Of a stretch of DNA of 36,325 bases, positions 17,748 through 29,658 are shown in pieces (position 1 is the stretch's first letter; each line of letters begins with the position of its first letter). The position numbers and the translations under genes are program-made. The notes beneath the pieces are model-generated. The model searched no databases and had not been told where the DNA came from. It saw nothing but the letters and a program-made list of their open reading frames with translations. Source of the DNA: Rhizobiales bacterium CCH10-E5 (GTDB lineage Bacteria; Pseudomonadota; Alphaproteobacteria; Rhizobiales; Beijerinckiaceae); assembly GCA_001556125.1 (NCBI GenBank), contig LSIG01000229.1, positions 1 to 36,325 on the forward strand, read 5' to 3'.

Positions 17748-19505
17748 TCAGCGCAGCGGCAGCGTCTCGCCCTCAGCGGCGCCGGCCGGGCGCAGTAACG
17801 CGTCGGTCTGGAGCTCGAAGGCGGGTGCGGAGAGCGGGCCTTTCAGGCTGAACGGCAGGCGCAGGGGCCCGCTCGCGGGCTGCAGCAGCGCCGCCATGTC
17901 GAGGGTCGGGCCGCTCAGCGCCGCGGTGCCGACCAGCGTCATGCGGTATCCGGCGCCGGCCATCTGGGCGTCGCTCAGGGTAAGCTGGCCGTTGGCCACG
18001 GTCGCGGTGAAGCCGGCACTGTCGAAGGCGGTGCGGCCCTGGCGCCAGTCGCGCAGGGCCAGCCCCGGATTGCGCTCGGCGCGGCGCAGGAGATCGGCGA
18101 AGGCGAAGCCGGCGAGTTCGCCCTGGCGCAGCGAGACCGTGCCCTTGCCGGTGAGCGAGGCCAGGATTTCCGGCACGGACCGTCCGAGGCCGTCCAGCCC
18201 GAACTGCATCGTGCCGATGCCGGTGAGCCGCGCGAGTTGCGGCAGATCGGCGCCGGCGCGGCCGAGATTGAGCCGCTCGACGCCGCCGACGAGCTTGACG
18301 TCGATGCCGCCGGGCACCGTCATGGCTAGCAGCCGCCCCTTGACGCTGCCGCCATAGGCGCTGGCGCGCAGCAGGCCGGTTTCGAACCGACCCTTCTTCA
18401 CCAGCAGATAGGTGGCGACGTCGGATAGGCGCGCGCCGTCGAGCCGCGCCGACTCGACCGAGATGCGCAGATCGATGTCCTGCGCCGTCCAGGTCTCGAA
18501 GGGCAGAGGCGGCGCGTCGGGCGTGGTCTGGAGGGCGGGCAGATCGAGGCGGGCGAGCAGTTTGCCGAGGTCCAGAGTCGCCCCGGCCAGTGTGCCGGAG
18601 AGGCTGCTGCGCCCCCCCGACGTGGCGAGGTTGAGCGCGCCGTCGAGCCGGTCTCCCTCCAGCCGCAGCGCGACATTGGTCAGGGCCGTGTCATGGGGGC
18701 GGATGCGCGCCTCGGCCGTGAGCGAGAGCGGCCCGAGCGCGGCGGCCAGACGCGGCGTCTCGCCGAACCAGGCGAGAAGCTCCGGCATGGAGCGCGTCGC
18801 CAATGTGAGCTGGCCGGTGATGATCGGCTCAGGCGCGCTGCTGCGCGATCCTTCGAACTGGAGCTTGAGCAGCGGCGCCTCGACGCTCAGCAGCGTGCGC
18901 CCGCGCCCGCCGGCCATCGGCCAGACGAGGCTGATCTCGGCCGGGGTGCCGCGCCAGTTCACCCGGCCCGCCAGAGCGAGCGGCGCCTGCGCGTCGCGCT
19001 CGTCGATGACGAGGTTGACGTCGCGCAGGATGCTGCGGATCGCGCCCTCCGCGCGCACGAAGACGGAACCGCCACCGATGACGATGCGGCTCTGCTCGCC
19101 GAGCTTCTGCAGCGCGTCGAGCGGACGCGAAAGCCATTCGCCCGGATGGTCGCTGCCGGGAGCGACCGCCAGATCGAGCTGCGGCGAAACCAGGTCGATC
19201 CGGTCGAAATCGAGGCGTCCGACGAGGAGCGGCAGCAGCCGCGCCTGCGCGCGAAGGCGCAGGGCCCGGCCCGACACGCCGCCATCGGGCTGCGCAAAGG
19301 CGACGTCGCTGAGGCTGATGCGCGGCAGCGGCAACAGGGCGATCTCGGCCTTCTCCAGCCCCGTCACGGCGAGCCCCGTGCGCGACTCGATGGCGCGGAT
19401 GACGTGCCGCTCGACCCGCGCCGCAGCCAGATTCCACGACTGCAGGCCGAGGAGCCCGAGAACGAGGAGCAGGCTGTAGGCGAGGATCGAGGCGCGTCGG
19501 GTCAT
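17748..19505 (-). CDS. AsmA-family protein
   Basis: A 585-residue protein with one N-terminal membrane anchor (SILAYSLLLVLGLLGL, about residues 5-20) and a large periplasmic part of beta-rich repeats. AsmA-type blocks are seen: VERHVIRAIESRTGLAVTG near the start, LPLPRISLSDVAFA, and a C-terminal region with GKGTVSLRQGELAGFAFADLL. AsmA-like proteins are bridge-type lipid-transfer relatives implicated in outer-membrane assembly. I chose ATG 19505 since the anchor follows at once; the open frame upstream to 19634 looks non-coding. It follows the iron permease on the same strand with a 238-base gap, so operon linkage is uncertain. Confidence 0.82.
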   Translation of the reverse strand: MTRRASILAYSLLLVLGLLGLQSWNLAAARVERHVIRAIESRTGLAVTGLEKAEIALLPLPRISLSDVAFAQPDGGVSGRALRLRAQARLLPLLVGRLDFDRIDLVSPQLDLAVAPGSDHPGEWLSRPLDALQKLGEQSRIVIGGGSVFVRAEGAIRSILRDVNLVIDERDAQAPLALAGRVNWRGTPAEISLVWPMAGGRGRTLLSVEAPLLKLQFEGSRSSAPEPIITGQLTLATRSMPELLAWFGETPRLAAALGPLSLTAEARIRPHDTALTNVALRLEGDRLDGALNLATSGGRSSLSGTLAGATLDLGKLLARLDLPALQTTPDAPPLPFETWTAQDIDLRISVESARLDGARLSDVATYLLVKKGRFETGLLRASAYGGSVKGRLLAMTVPGGIDVKLVGGVERLNLGRAGADLPQLARLTGIGTMQFGLDGLGRSVPEILASLTGKGTVSLRQGELAGFAFADLLRRAERNPGLALRDWRQGRTAFDSAGFTATVANGQLTLSDAQMAGAGYRMTLVGTAALSGPTLDMAALLQPASGPLRLPFSLKGPLSAPAFELQTDALLRPAGAAEGETLPLR

Positions 19506-19743
19506 GAACTCTCGGAACGGGGTATCCGGGACATCGTGCTGAAGCGGGGGCGAGAGGCCGCGCCCCCGGACCATGGCGCGCCGCAGGAGGGTGGCGCAGC
19601 CGCCATCCCGGGCTTGAACGCGGCGCCTGCCCAACCAGGAGGCGACCGGGCATCGGGCGGTGCGCAGCCGGCTGCACTCCCATCCCGCGCCCCGTCCTGC
19701 GCGGCCACCGGTTTAGGCCGATGGCAGGGACTTGTCGAGCCGG

Positions 19744-21423
19744 CTAGCCCGCCCGGCCGCCTGCGCGGGCGAGGCGATAGGCCGGGTAGAGGCCGGCCAG
19801 CACGATGAGCAGCCCGGCAAGCGCGCCATCCTCGAAGGCGCCGCGCGAGGCATGGCCATAGACGGTGGTGGCGAGCGTCTCGACATTGAGCGGCCGCAGC
19901 AGCAGCGTGGCAGGCAGTTCCTTGAGGCAGTCGACGAAGACGAGCAAGGCGGCGGCGGCGACGGCCGGGCGCGCCAGAGGCCAGTGCATCTGCCGCATCA
20001 CCTGCGGGGCGCTGGCGCCCAGCGTGCGGGCGGCATCGTCGATGCGGGGCGAGATACGCGACAGCCCGCTCTCGACGCCGGAGACCGCGATGGCGAGGAA
20101 GCGCACGAGATAGGCCAGGACGAGCGCTGCGCCCGAGCCGATCAGCAGCAGGCCGGGATTGACGCCGAGCCAACGCCGGGCCGCGTCGGCGACGAGATTG
20201 TCGAAGGCGGCGAGGGGCACCAACAGGCCGAGCGCCAGCACCGTTCCCGGCACCGCATAACCGAGGCCCGCCACGCGCGACAGGGCCGGCAGCCAGGGCT
20301 CGCGCCCCTGCCGCCGGGCGGCGGCGATGCCGACGCCGAGCAGCACCACCAGGCCCGCCGCCAGACCCGAGAAGGCGAGCGCGTTGGCGAGGCTGCGCAG
20401 CATGGCGGCGTCAAATTGCTGCCAGAGACCACGCTGCAACACCTCAGATCCGAGGAAGGCGATGGGCAGAACGGCGCCAAACAGAACGGGCAAGGCGCAG
20501 GCGGCCGTGGCCGCGGCGGCGCGCCAGCCGGCGAGCGGCCGGCGACCGACGGCGCGCGGCTGGCGCACCGGCAGGGCGAAGCGCCGCTGGCCGCGCAGAT
20601 GCGCCTCGGCCACCATCAGCAGCACGACGAGCAGCAGCATGACGCAGGCGATCTGGGCCGCGCCGGCCAGCGAGTTGCGATTGATCCAGGTGGTGTAGAT
20701 CGAGAGCGTCAGCGAGCGAACGCCGAGATACTCGCTCGCCCCGATGTCGTTGAGCGTCTCGAGCAGCGCCAGGGTGAGCCCCGCCGCCAGCGCCGGGCGG
20801 GCCATGGGCAGTCCGACGCGCCAGAACAGCCGGCCCGGCGCTGCGCCGAGCGTACGCGCCGATTCCACGATGGCCGCGGCCTGCAGACCGAACAGGGCGC
20901 GGACGCTCAGATAGACGTAAGGGTAGAGCACCAGGGCCATGATCACGATCGCGCCCGGCAGGTTGCGCGGATCGGGAAACCAGTAGTCGCGCAGCGATCG
21001 CCAGCCCGTCAGCGCGCGCAGCGCGCTCTGGAACGGACCCTGAAAGCCGAGCATTTCGACATAGACATAGGCGGTGATGTAGGTCGGGAGCGCCAGCGGC
21101 AGCACCAGAAGCCATTCGAGCGGGCGCCGGCCTGGAAACTCGTACTGCGTCACCAGCCAGGCCGTGCCGACACCGATCAGGGCGCAGAGCACACCGACGC
21201 CGAGCAGCAGGCGACTGGTATCGGCCAGCGCCGCCGGCAGGACATTCGCCGCCAGATGCGGCCAGATCGACGCCGCCTGCGGCGAGAGGGCCGTGTAGGC
21301 GAGCGCCAGGACAGGCAGCAGAGCGAGGCCGGCGCCCAGCAGCGCGGCGAAGACCAGAAACGTCGACGGCCGCCACGCGAGTGGCGACCGTCGGGGTTCG
21401 GAAAGGGAAACGCCGATGCTCAA
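19744..21423 (-). CDS. iron(III) ABC transporter permease, fused two-domain FbpB type
   Basis: A 559-residue inner-membrane protein with about 12 spans, formed by two homologous permease halves. Each half has an EAA loop that docks to the ATPase: ARTLGAAPGRLFWRVGLP at about residues 190-207 and ARTLGASAPQVMRQMHWP near 475-492. This two-domain layout is typical of FbpB/AfuB ferric-iron importers. It begins with TTG at 21423, overlapping the TGA of the binding-protein gene (TTGA), which implies translational coupling; there is no ATG before the third span. The partner ATPase is not in the window: the next gene is AsmA-like. Confidence 0.92.
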   Translation of the reverse strand: MSIGVSLSEPRRSPLAWRPSTFLVFAALLGAGLALLPVLALAYTALSPQAASIWPHLAANVLPAALADTSRLLLGVGVLCALIGVGTAWLVTQYEFPGRRPLEWLLVLPLALPTYITAYVYVEMLGFQGPFQSALRALTGWRSLRDYWFPDPRNLPGAIVIMALVLYPYVYLSVRALFGLQAAAIVESARTLGAAPGRLFWRVGLPMARPALAAGLTLALLETLNDIGASEYLGVRSLTLSIYTTWINRNSLAGAAQIACVMLLLVVLLMVAEAHLRGQRRFALPVRQPRAVGRRPLAGWRAAAATAACALPVLFGAVLPIAFLGSEVLQRGLWQQFDAAMLRSLANALAFSGLAAGLVVLLGVGIAAARRQGREPWLPALSRVAGLGYAVPGTVLALGLLVPLAAFDNLVADAARRWLGVNPGLLLIGSGAALVLAYLVRFLAIAVSGVESGLSRISPRIDDAARTLGASAPQVMRQMHWPLARPAVAAAALLVFVDCLKELPATLLLRPLNVETLATTVYGHASRGAFEDGALAGLLIVLAGLYPAYRLARAGGRAG

Positions 21424-22433
21424 TTGTCGAAGCCGACCTTGTCAACGAGATCCGCCGCGGCCTTGCGGTTCTTGGCGACGTCACCGAGCGGGGTGGTGTC
21501 CGGGGTGATGGTGCCGAGCAGCTTGACCGCCGCGCTCTCCTTCACATCCGCATTGACCGGGAACTCGAAATTGCCGTCGGCATAGAGCGTCTGCGCCTTC
21601 TCGCCGAGCATGTATTCGATCAGCTTGACGGCGCTGTCCTTGTTCGGGGCGTTCTTGGCGATCGCCGCGGCCGAGACGTTCACATGGGTGCCGCCATTGG
21701 CGAAGGTCGACTTGAGCGGCTTGATCGCCTCGTACCAGCTCTTCTGCTCGTTCTTCGCCTCGCTCATCAGGCCGATATAGTAGGTGTTCATCACCGCGAT
21801 GTCGCACTGGCCCGACAGGATGTCACGCGCCACGTCGCGGTCGCCGCCGCCCGGCTTGCGGGCAAGGTTGGCCTTGAGGCCCTTCAGGAAGTTTTCGGTC
21901 TTCTCGGCGCCGTTGCGGGCGAGATAGGCGGCGAAGAAGGCGTTGTTGTAGGGGTGCTGGCCCGAGCGGATGCAGACCTTGCCCTTCCATTTCGGGTCGG
22001 CGAGCTCCTCATAGGTGATCGCGTCCTGCTTCACCCGCTCCTTCGAGACGACGACGATGCGGGCGCGCTGGGTCAGCGTGACCCAGTTGTCGGCCGGGCC
22101 GCGCAGCGCGGCGGGGACCGTCTTGTCGACGAGCGCAGATTTGATCGGCTGGGTGATGCCGGCATCGACGAGGGCGTTGATCTGGCCGACATCGACCATC
22201 AGCATGACGTCGGCGGGGCTGTTGGCGCCCTCAGCGGCGACGCGCTCCTGCAGACCGTCCTTCAGGAAGACGGCGTTGACCTTGATGCCCGTGTCCTTGG
22301 TGAAGGCATCGAGAACGGGATTGAGCAGAGCGGGTTCGCGCGTCGTGTAGAGGTTCACGCTCTGGGCGAGGGCCGGGACTGCCAGCAGGCAGGAGGCCAG
22401 GGCCAGCGTGGAGAGTCGGATCGCGTGGGTCAT
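21420..22433 (-). CDS. iron(III) ABC transporter periplasmic binding protein (FbpA/FutA type)
   Basis: A 337-residue extracytoplasmic solute-binding protein. A signal peptide covers residues 1-23 (MTHAIRLSTLALASCLLAVP, cleavage at ALA-QS). The mature protein opens SVNLYTTREPALLNPVL and includes DPKWKGKVCIRSGQHPYNNAF and VMNTYYIGLM, whose tyrosines (NTYY) with Tyr29 match the ferric-iron ligands of this family. It captures Fe3+ in the periplasm for the permease. The ATG at 22433 is preferred over 22454 because AAGGAG lies 6 bases upstream. Its stop overlaps the permease TTG start. A candidate Irr-type site lies about 100 bases upstream. Confidence 0.93.
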   Translation of the reverse strand: MTHAIRLSTLALASCLLAVPALAQSVNLYTTREPALLNPVLDAFTKDTGIKVNAVFLKDGLQERVAAEGANSPADVMLMVDVGQINALVDAGITQPIKSALVDKTVPAALRGPADNWVTLTQRARIVVVSKERVKQDAITYEELADPKWKGKVCIRSGQHPYNNAFFAAYLARNGAEKTENFLKGLKANLARKPGGGDRDVARDILSGQCDIAVMNTYYIGLMSEAKNEQKSWYEAIKPLKSTFANGGTHVNVSAAAIAKNAPNKDSAVKLIEYMLGEKAQTLYADGNFEFPVNADVKESAAVKLLGTITPDTTPLGDVAKNRKAAADLVDKVGFDN

Positions 22434-22535
22434 GGTCGGCTCCTTCGAGTTCAAGGCCCGTTTCTTGATGTTGCCGAGGGAGCGGTAGTGTGCGGGTCGC
22501 GGTGCGTCAACCGAAAAACCCTTTGAGATCAGTCT

Positions 22536-22552
22536 CTTAAAGGCGTTCTAAT
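22536..22552 (-). promoter_or_regulatory. candidate Irr (ICE-type) iron-control site
   Basis: On the minus strand the sequence ATTAGAACGCCTTTAAG matches the Irr ICE consensus TTTAGAA-CNN-TTCTAAA at most positions, strongest in the TTAGAAC half. It lies about 103 bases before the binding-protein ATG, upstream of a TTGACG -35-like hexamer (plus 22505-22510). Irr is the usual iron regulator in Hyphomicrobiales. A partial second half (TTCTAAA) is near 22570-22576. The match is imperfect. Confidence 0.4.
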
Positions 22553-22644
22553 CTGTTGCGAGATTTGATTTCTTCTAAAGAGCGTGACGGCCCGGCTTAC
22601 GATTTCCGGGGCGTCGTTCGGCACCGATGCAGGGCGGTGGCTCT

Positions 22645-22677
22645 GATCTCGCTAATCAGTCGGCGATCAGCGAGATC
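22645..22677 (-). repeat. hairpin spanning the DUF2865 stop codon
   Basis: GATCTCGCT (22645-22653) and AGCGAGATC (22669-22677) are a perfect 9 bp inverted pair around a 15-base loop that includes the stop codon of the DUF2865 gene. It is followed on the minus strand by no T-run, so a standard terminator is unlikely; it may protect the transcript 3' end or be chance. Confidence 0.4.
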
Positions 22678-23735
22678 ATCCGCACGGGGCCGCGACGGAC
22701 CGGATCGAGCGTACCGCGCAGCACGAAGCGCTCATTGGCATCGCTGGCGAGGTTGTCGTCGTGCAGGCTCGCCTCGCGCAGCAGCATCTGCCGTCGCACC
22801 GTGCGCGCCTGCGCCTCGAGGCGGGAGATGCCGACACGCTCGTCGATCTCGCGACGCTGGCTCTTGCTGAGATCCGCCGCGCGGAAGTCGCGAAAATCGC
22901 GCGGGCTGTAGGGAAAGCGCGAGCCGCCCATGAAGGTGCGGACCTTGCCGTCGAGGACGACGCTGTCGCCGGGCCGCAGCGTGAAGTCGCGCAGCAGGGA
23001 GACGCGGCGCTCGCCCGCCTGGACGATGGCGGGACGGCAGGCGGCGGCGTCCTTCGTCGTCTCGAAGGCATAGGCCATCGGCAGCGACCGGTAGCGCTTG
23101 CCGTCGGCCGACTGGGCCTCGCCGATGTCGCTGACGCCACCGGAGAGGCGGAAGACCTTGACCGGGATGCCCGGATTCATCGCCTGGCAGAGCGCCTCAT
23201 GGGCCGGAAGATCGGCGCTGCCGCGCAACCGGCCGATCGGCGCGTGAAAGCCGTCGCAGAGCCTCACGCAGAATGTGCGGCTGCCATCGTTCAGCGCCGC
23301 GAGCCGGGATTCGGGGGTACGCCGAGAGCGGGCGGCGGCGGGGTCGGTCGCCGGACGCTGACGGAAGGGGTTGAGATCGACCGGCGGATGGGCAAGCCGG
23401 CCATCCGGTGCCGTCTGCAGCAAGGGGATCTGCCAGCCCGAGCGGGCCGGCGCATAGGCGGTGGGGCGGGCCATGGCCTGAGGGGCGTAGCCGGCGGACT
23501 GGGCGCGTCGCGCCTCGCGGTTCGCGGCCTCCTGAAGGTGGAAGGCGCGGATGCCGGCGTCGTCCTCGGCCTGAACGAGCGAAACCGTGAGAACCGTCGC
23601 ACCGACGCCGAGGGCGACACCGAGTGCACCGAGCGCTGCGAGGCGGGCCGAACGGCGGGGTTGCGCCGCTGCGACCGGCGGCAGACCCTCACGCAGACCG
23701 GCCACCGGTCTCGCCACCTCACGGACACGCAACAT
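22656..23735 (-). CDS. DUF2865 domain protein, envelope-anchored
   Basis: A 359-residue protein typical of Hyphomicrobiales. A membrane anchor or uncleaved signal lies at about residues 31-53 (LAALGALGVALGVGATVLTV). A low-complexity Ala/Arg/Pro region follows. The conserved part starts near residue 150 with SRTFCVRLCDGFHAPIG and has Cys pairs (CVRLC, LCQAMNP, ACRPAI) that may form disulfides in the periplasm. The family is often described as a secreted protein of unknown function. It starts with ATG 23735; the upstream region is AT-rich around 23785-23810 and likely holds its promoter. The gene ends in a hairpin. Confidence 0.85.
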   Translation of the reverse strand: MLRVREVARPVAGLREGLPPVAAAQPRRSARLAALGALGVALGVGATVLTVSLVQAEDDAGIRAFHLQEAANREARRAQSAGYAPQAMARPTAYAPARSGWQIPLLQTAPDGRLAHPPVDLNPFRQRPATDPAAARSRRTPESRLAALNDGSRTFCVRLCDGFHAPIGRLRGSADLPAHEALCQAMNPGIPVKVFRLSGGVSDIGEAQSADGKRYRSLPMAYAFETTKDAAACRPAIVQAGERRVSLLRDFTLRPGDSVVLDGKVRTFMGGSRFPYSPRDFRDFRAADLSKSQRREIDERVGISRLEAQARTVRRQMLLREASLHDDNLASDANERFVLRGTLDPVRRGPVRMISLIAD

Positions 23736-23880
23736 CGCGTCGACTCCACTCTACGCTCGATGACCCGTCCGCCGCCGGATCGGTGTAGTTTACTTTCTGT
23801 TAAGCTTCAACGACCGGGCCAAGGTCGCGAGCCGAAACAGGCGGGGATGCTTAACGCCTCCGGCTCGCGCGGAACTGACG

Positions 23881-24291
23881 TCAGAGAACGGCGAGGAGCA
23901 CGCCGATCCACATGCCGAACAGTGCGACGACGCCCAGCGCGAAAACCGGAGCCCGCAGCCGCAGATCGTTGGAGCCGACATGGATGAGGGTGTGGACCAC
24001 CCGGCTCGCGACATAGAGCCAGGCCAGCGCCGCCATGATGTAGCTGGTCGCACCGACCTCCATCGCCAGCATGATCAGCGCGAAGAAGATGACCGGCGTC
24101 TCGAACTGGTTGGCGAAATTCGCAGCCGCCAGGCGGGCCGGCTGGGGATAGGCTTCCGTCGAGACCGCGACATCCGCCATCCGGACCTGCTTGCCGGTGA
24201 AGGCCTGCTTGCGCCGCAGGAAGAGGATGCCGAGCACCACGAAGATCCAGAGGATCAGGGCGAGCGCGGGATAGACCAGCTTGAGCGACAT
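23881..24291 (-). CDS. MAPEG-family membrane protein
   Basis: A 136-residue protein with four predicted membrane helices. It matches the MAPEG family (membrane-associated eicosanoid and glutathione metabolism): an opening SLKLVYPALALILWIFVV, the loop AANFANQFETPVIFFAL, and LYVASRVVHTLIHVGSNDL with the RxxHTxxH-like segment that contacts glutathione in eukaryotic members. Bacterial members are mostly uncharacterised. ATG 24291 is chosen because GGAG lies 7 bases upstream and the first helix follows at once. The frame extends upstream to 24375 without good reason to start there. Confidence 0.88.
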   Translation of the reverse strand: MSLKLVYPALALILWIFVVLGILFLRRKQAFTGKQVRMADVAVSTEAYPQPARLAAANFANQFETPVIFFALIMLAMEVGATSYIMAALAWLYVASRVVHTLIHVGSNDLRLRAPVFALGVVALFGMWIGVLLAVL

Positions 24292-24439
24292 CCTGCGTCT
24301 CCGACCGCCTCGCATGCGCCGCAGACCATCCGGCGCGCGCGCACCAAGCGAAGCAACCCGGCCCGCCGAAAGCAAGCATGGCGGCCCCGCGAAGGGCCGC
24401 CATGGATCAGAAGTCGGTGGATAGCGGCTGGAGCCGGCG

Positions 24440-28130
<3,691 letters not shown>

Positions 28131-28146
28131 GCTGTGATCGTTTGAG

Positions 28147-28168
28147 TGTAATGCAACCTTGCATTACA
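28147..28168. promoter_or_regulatory. palindromic operator of the AbrB/VapC module
   Basis: TGTAATGCAA and TTGCATTACA are perfect 10 bp inverted halves with a 2-base centre. The site is AT-rich compared with its surroundings and ends 25 bases before the antitoxin start, where the promoter would lie. Antitoxin-toxin complexes of this class bind GTAATGC-type palindromes to repress their own transcription, so this is a strong operator candidate. Confidence 0.8.
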
Positions 28169-28193
28169 TTCGCGCCTCAGGGAGGGCGGCTGG

Positions 28194-28445
28194 ATGGCGA
28201 CATTGACCGTGACCGAGCGCGGACAGGTGACATTCCGCAAGGAGGTCCTGCAGCATCTCGGCATCAAGCCGGGCGAGAAGATCGAACTCGAACTGCTGCC
28301 CGATGGCCGGGCCGCCCTGAGCGCGGCGCGGCCGTCCGGAACCATCGACGGCTTTCTCGGGCTTCTCGCCGGAAAATCGACGGCGGTTGCCACGATCGAC
28401 GAGATCAACGAGGCCGCCGCCCGAGGCTGGGCCGGTCAGGAATGA
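28194..28445 (+). CDS. AbrB/MazE-fold antitoxin of a VapBC pair
   Basis: An 83-residue swapped-hairpin AbrB protein. TLTVTERGQVTFRKEVLQHLGI followed by KPGEKIELELLPDGRAAL (split at residue 23) is the DNA-binding fold; the C-terminal part (residues about 45-83, GTIDGFLGLLAGKSTAVATI) should wrap and block the toxin. GGGAGG lies about 8 bases upstream. Its TGA overlaps the toxin ATG (ATGA), so the two are translationally coupled. A perfect palindrome sits upstream. Confidence 0.92.
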   Translation: MATLTVTERGQVTFRKEVLQHLGIKPGEKIELELLPDGRAALSAARPSGTIDGFLGLLAGKSTAVATIDEINEAAARGWAGQE

Positions 28446-28837
28446 GGATCACCGTCGATAGCAACATCCTCATCCGCGCCGTCGTCCGCGATGACGCAGA
28501 ACAGGCGAGACGCGCCGAGCAATGCCTGAGGGAAGCGACCGTGATCGCGGTGACGCTGCCGTGCTTGTGCGAATTCGTCTGGGTGCTGAGCCGGCTCTAT
28601 TGCTTTCAGCCGGCCGAGATTTCGGCGGCGATCCGGGCGCTTCTCGCCGTTGCCGCCGTCGAGACCAACCGGCCCGCCGTCGAGGCCGGCCTCGCCATGC
28701 TCGATGCGGGAGGCGATTTCGCCGATGGCGTGATCGCCCAGGAGGGCGCCTGGTTGGGTGGATCGACCTTCCTGTCCTTCGACCAGACGGCAGTGGCCCT
28801 GCTGACGGCTCAGGGCAGAGAGGCGCAGCGACCCTGA
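28442..28837 (+). CDS. vapC: PIN-domain ribonuclease toxin (VapC)
   Basis: A 131-residue PIN-domain toxin that cuts RNA, typically tRNA or rRNA, when free of its antitoxin. The four acidic metal-binding residues are in place: Asp6 (TVDSNILIRA), Glu44 (CLCEFVWVL), Asp95 (FADGVIAQ) and Asp114 (FLSFDQTAV), so it looks active. It starts in the ATGA overlap with the AbrB antitoxin. Codon use is high-GC like the host, so it is either old or from a similar genome. Target RNA unknown. Confidence 0.94.
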   Translation: MRITVDSNILIRAVVRDDAEQARRAEQCLREATVIAVTLPCLCEFVWVLSRLYCFQPAEISAAIRALLAVAAVETNRPAVEAGLAMLDAGGDFADGVIAQEGAWLGGSTFLSFDQTAVALLTAQGREAQRP

Positions 28838-28914
28838 GGCTCTCGGGGTTCGGCGCAGACGATGGGCCAAGGACCGATCTTGCCATCTGCCGCGGCGGCG
28901 GGCGAGCATGAGGC

Positions 28915-29658
28915 ATGGACCCGGCGGAAGCCCGCGAAGCGGCTGACTACGACCTCGCGATCGGCGATGGCGCGATGCGCCTGAAGCTCGCGGAAGCGCG
29001 TCTGACGCTGAGCGTCGAGGGCATCAGCTATGCGCTCGACGGACGGGACGGGCTGCGCCCCTACTCGCAGTTGCGCTCAGTGCGGATCCAGGCCATCCAC
29101 GGCACCAAAAGCAACCCCTGGGAGGCGATGATCGAACTCATCTTCGATCGCGGCCTGCCGCTGCAGGTTCATTCCGGCACGCCGCTGGGCGGCAACGATC
29201 CCGAGCGCGATCCCGTCTTCATCGCCTTCGTCGAGGATCTGCACCGGCGGATTCCGCCGCAGGAAGCCGCGCGCATCCGCTTCCTGCGCGGGGTGCCGGA
29301 GGGCCGGCACCGCGTGCTGCAGATCGCGCTCGTCATCGCCCTGATCGTCTTCGGCGGCGCGGGCGGCTTTATCCTGCTGAAGACGGCGGGCGGCACCATC
29401 CCCGTCGCGGAGATGATGTTCCCGATGCTCGGGCTGATCGGCTTCGGGGTGTGGATCTGGCACTCGGTGGAGAAGAGCAAGCCGGGCGTTTACCGACCTG
29501 ACCGGCTGCCGCGCGATCTGTTTCCGTATTTTCTGCCCGAACAGCGGGGCGGTTTCGGCGAGAGTGCCTTGGCGGATTTAGCGCGGGCCGGTCGCGTTGA
29601 GCGGGCCGACGATCAAGCAAATCAGGCTGATCGATCGCCATCCGGAACTGCAGGATGA
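28915..29658 (+). CDS. two-span membrane protein, unknown function
   Basis: A 247-residue protein with a soluble N-terminal domain (residues about 1-130) and two membrane helices (VLQIALVIALIVFGGAGGFIL, split near 134-154, and EMMFPMLGLIGFGVWIW at about 167-184). The soluble part looks like a PH/bPH2-type beta domain (LTLSVEGISYALDGRDG, then YSQLRSVRIQ), which is an impression only. It ends PRDLFPYFLPEQRGGFGE and a polar tail. ATG 28915 has a poorly spaced ribosome site; Met21 is an alternative. Its last 37 bases overlap the end of the convergent gene. Confidence 0.7.
   Translation: MDPAEAREAADYDLAIGDGAMRLKLAEARLTLSVEGISYALDGRDGLRPYSQLRSVRIQAIHGTKSNPWEAMIELIFDRGLPLQVHSGTPLGGNDPERDPVFIAFVEDLHRRIPPQEAARIRFLRGVPEGRHRVLQIALVIALIVFGGAGGFILLKTAGGTIPVAEMMFPMLGLIGFGVWIWHSVEKSKPGVYRPDRLPRDLFPYFLPEQRGGFGESALADLARAGRVERADDQANQADRSPSGTAG

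Noticed and set aside
19732..21585. 617-residue plus-strand frame
   Set aside because: Antisense to the iron permease; Arg/Gln/Gly-rich with no fold.
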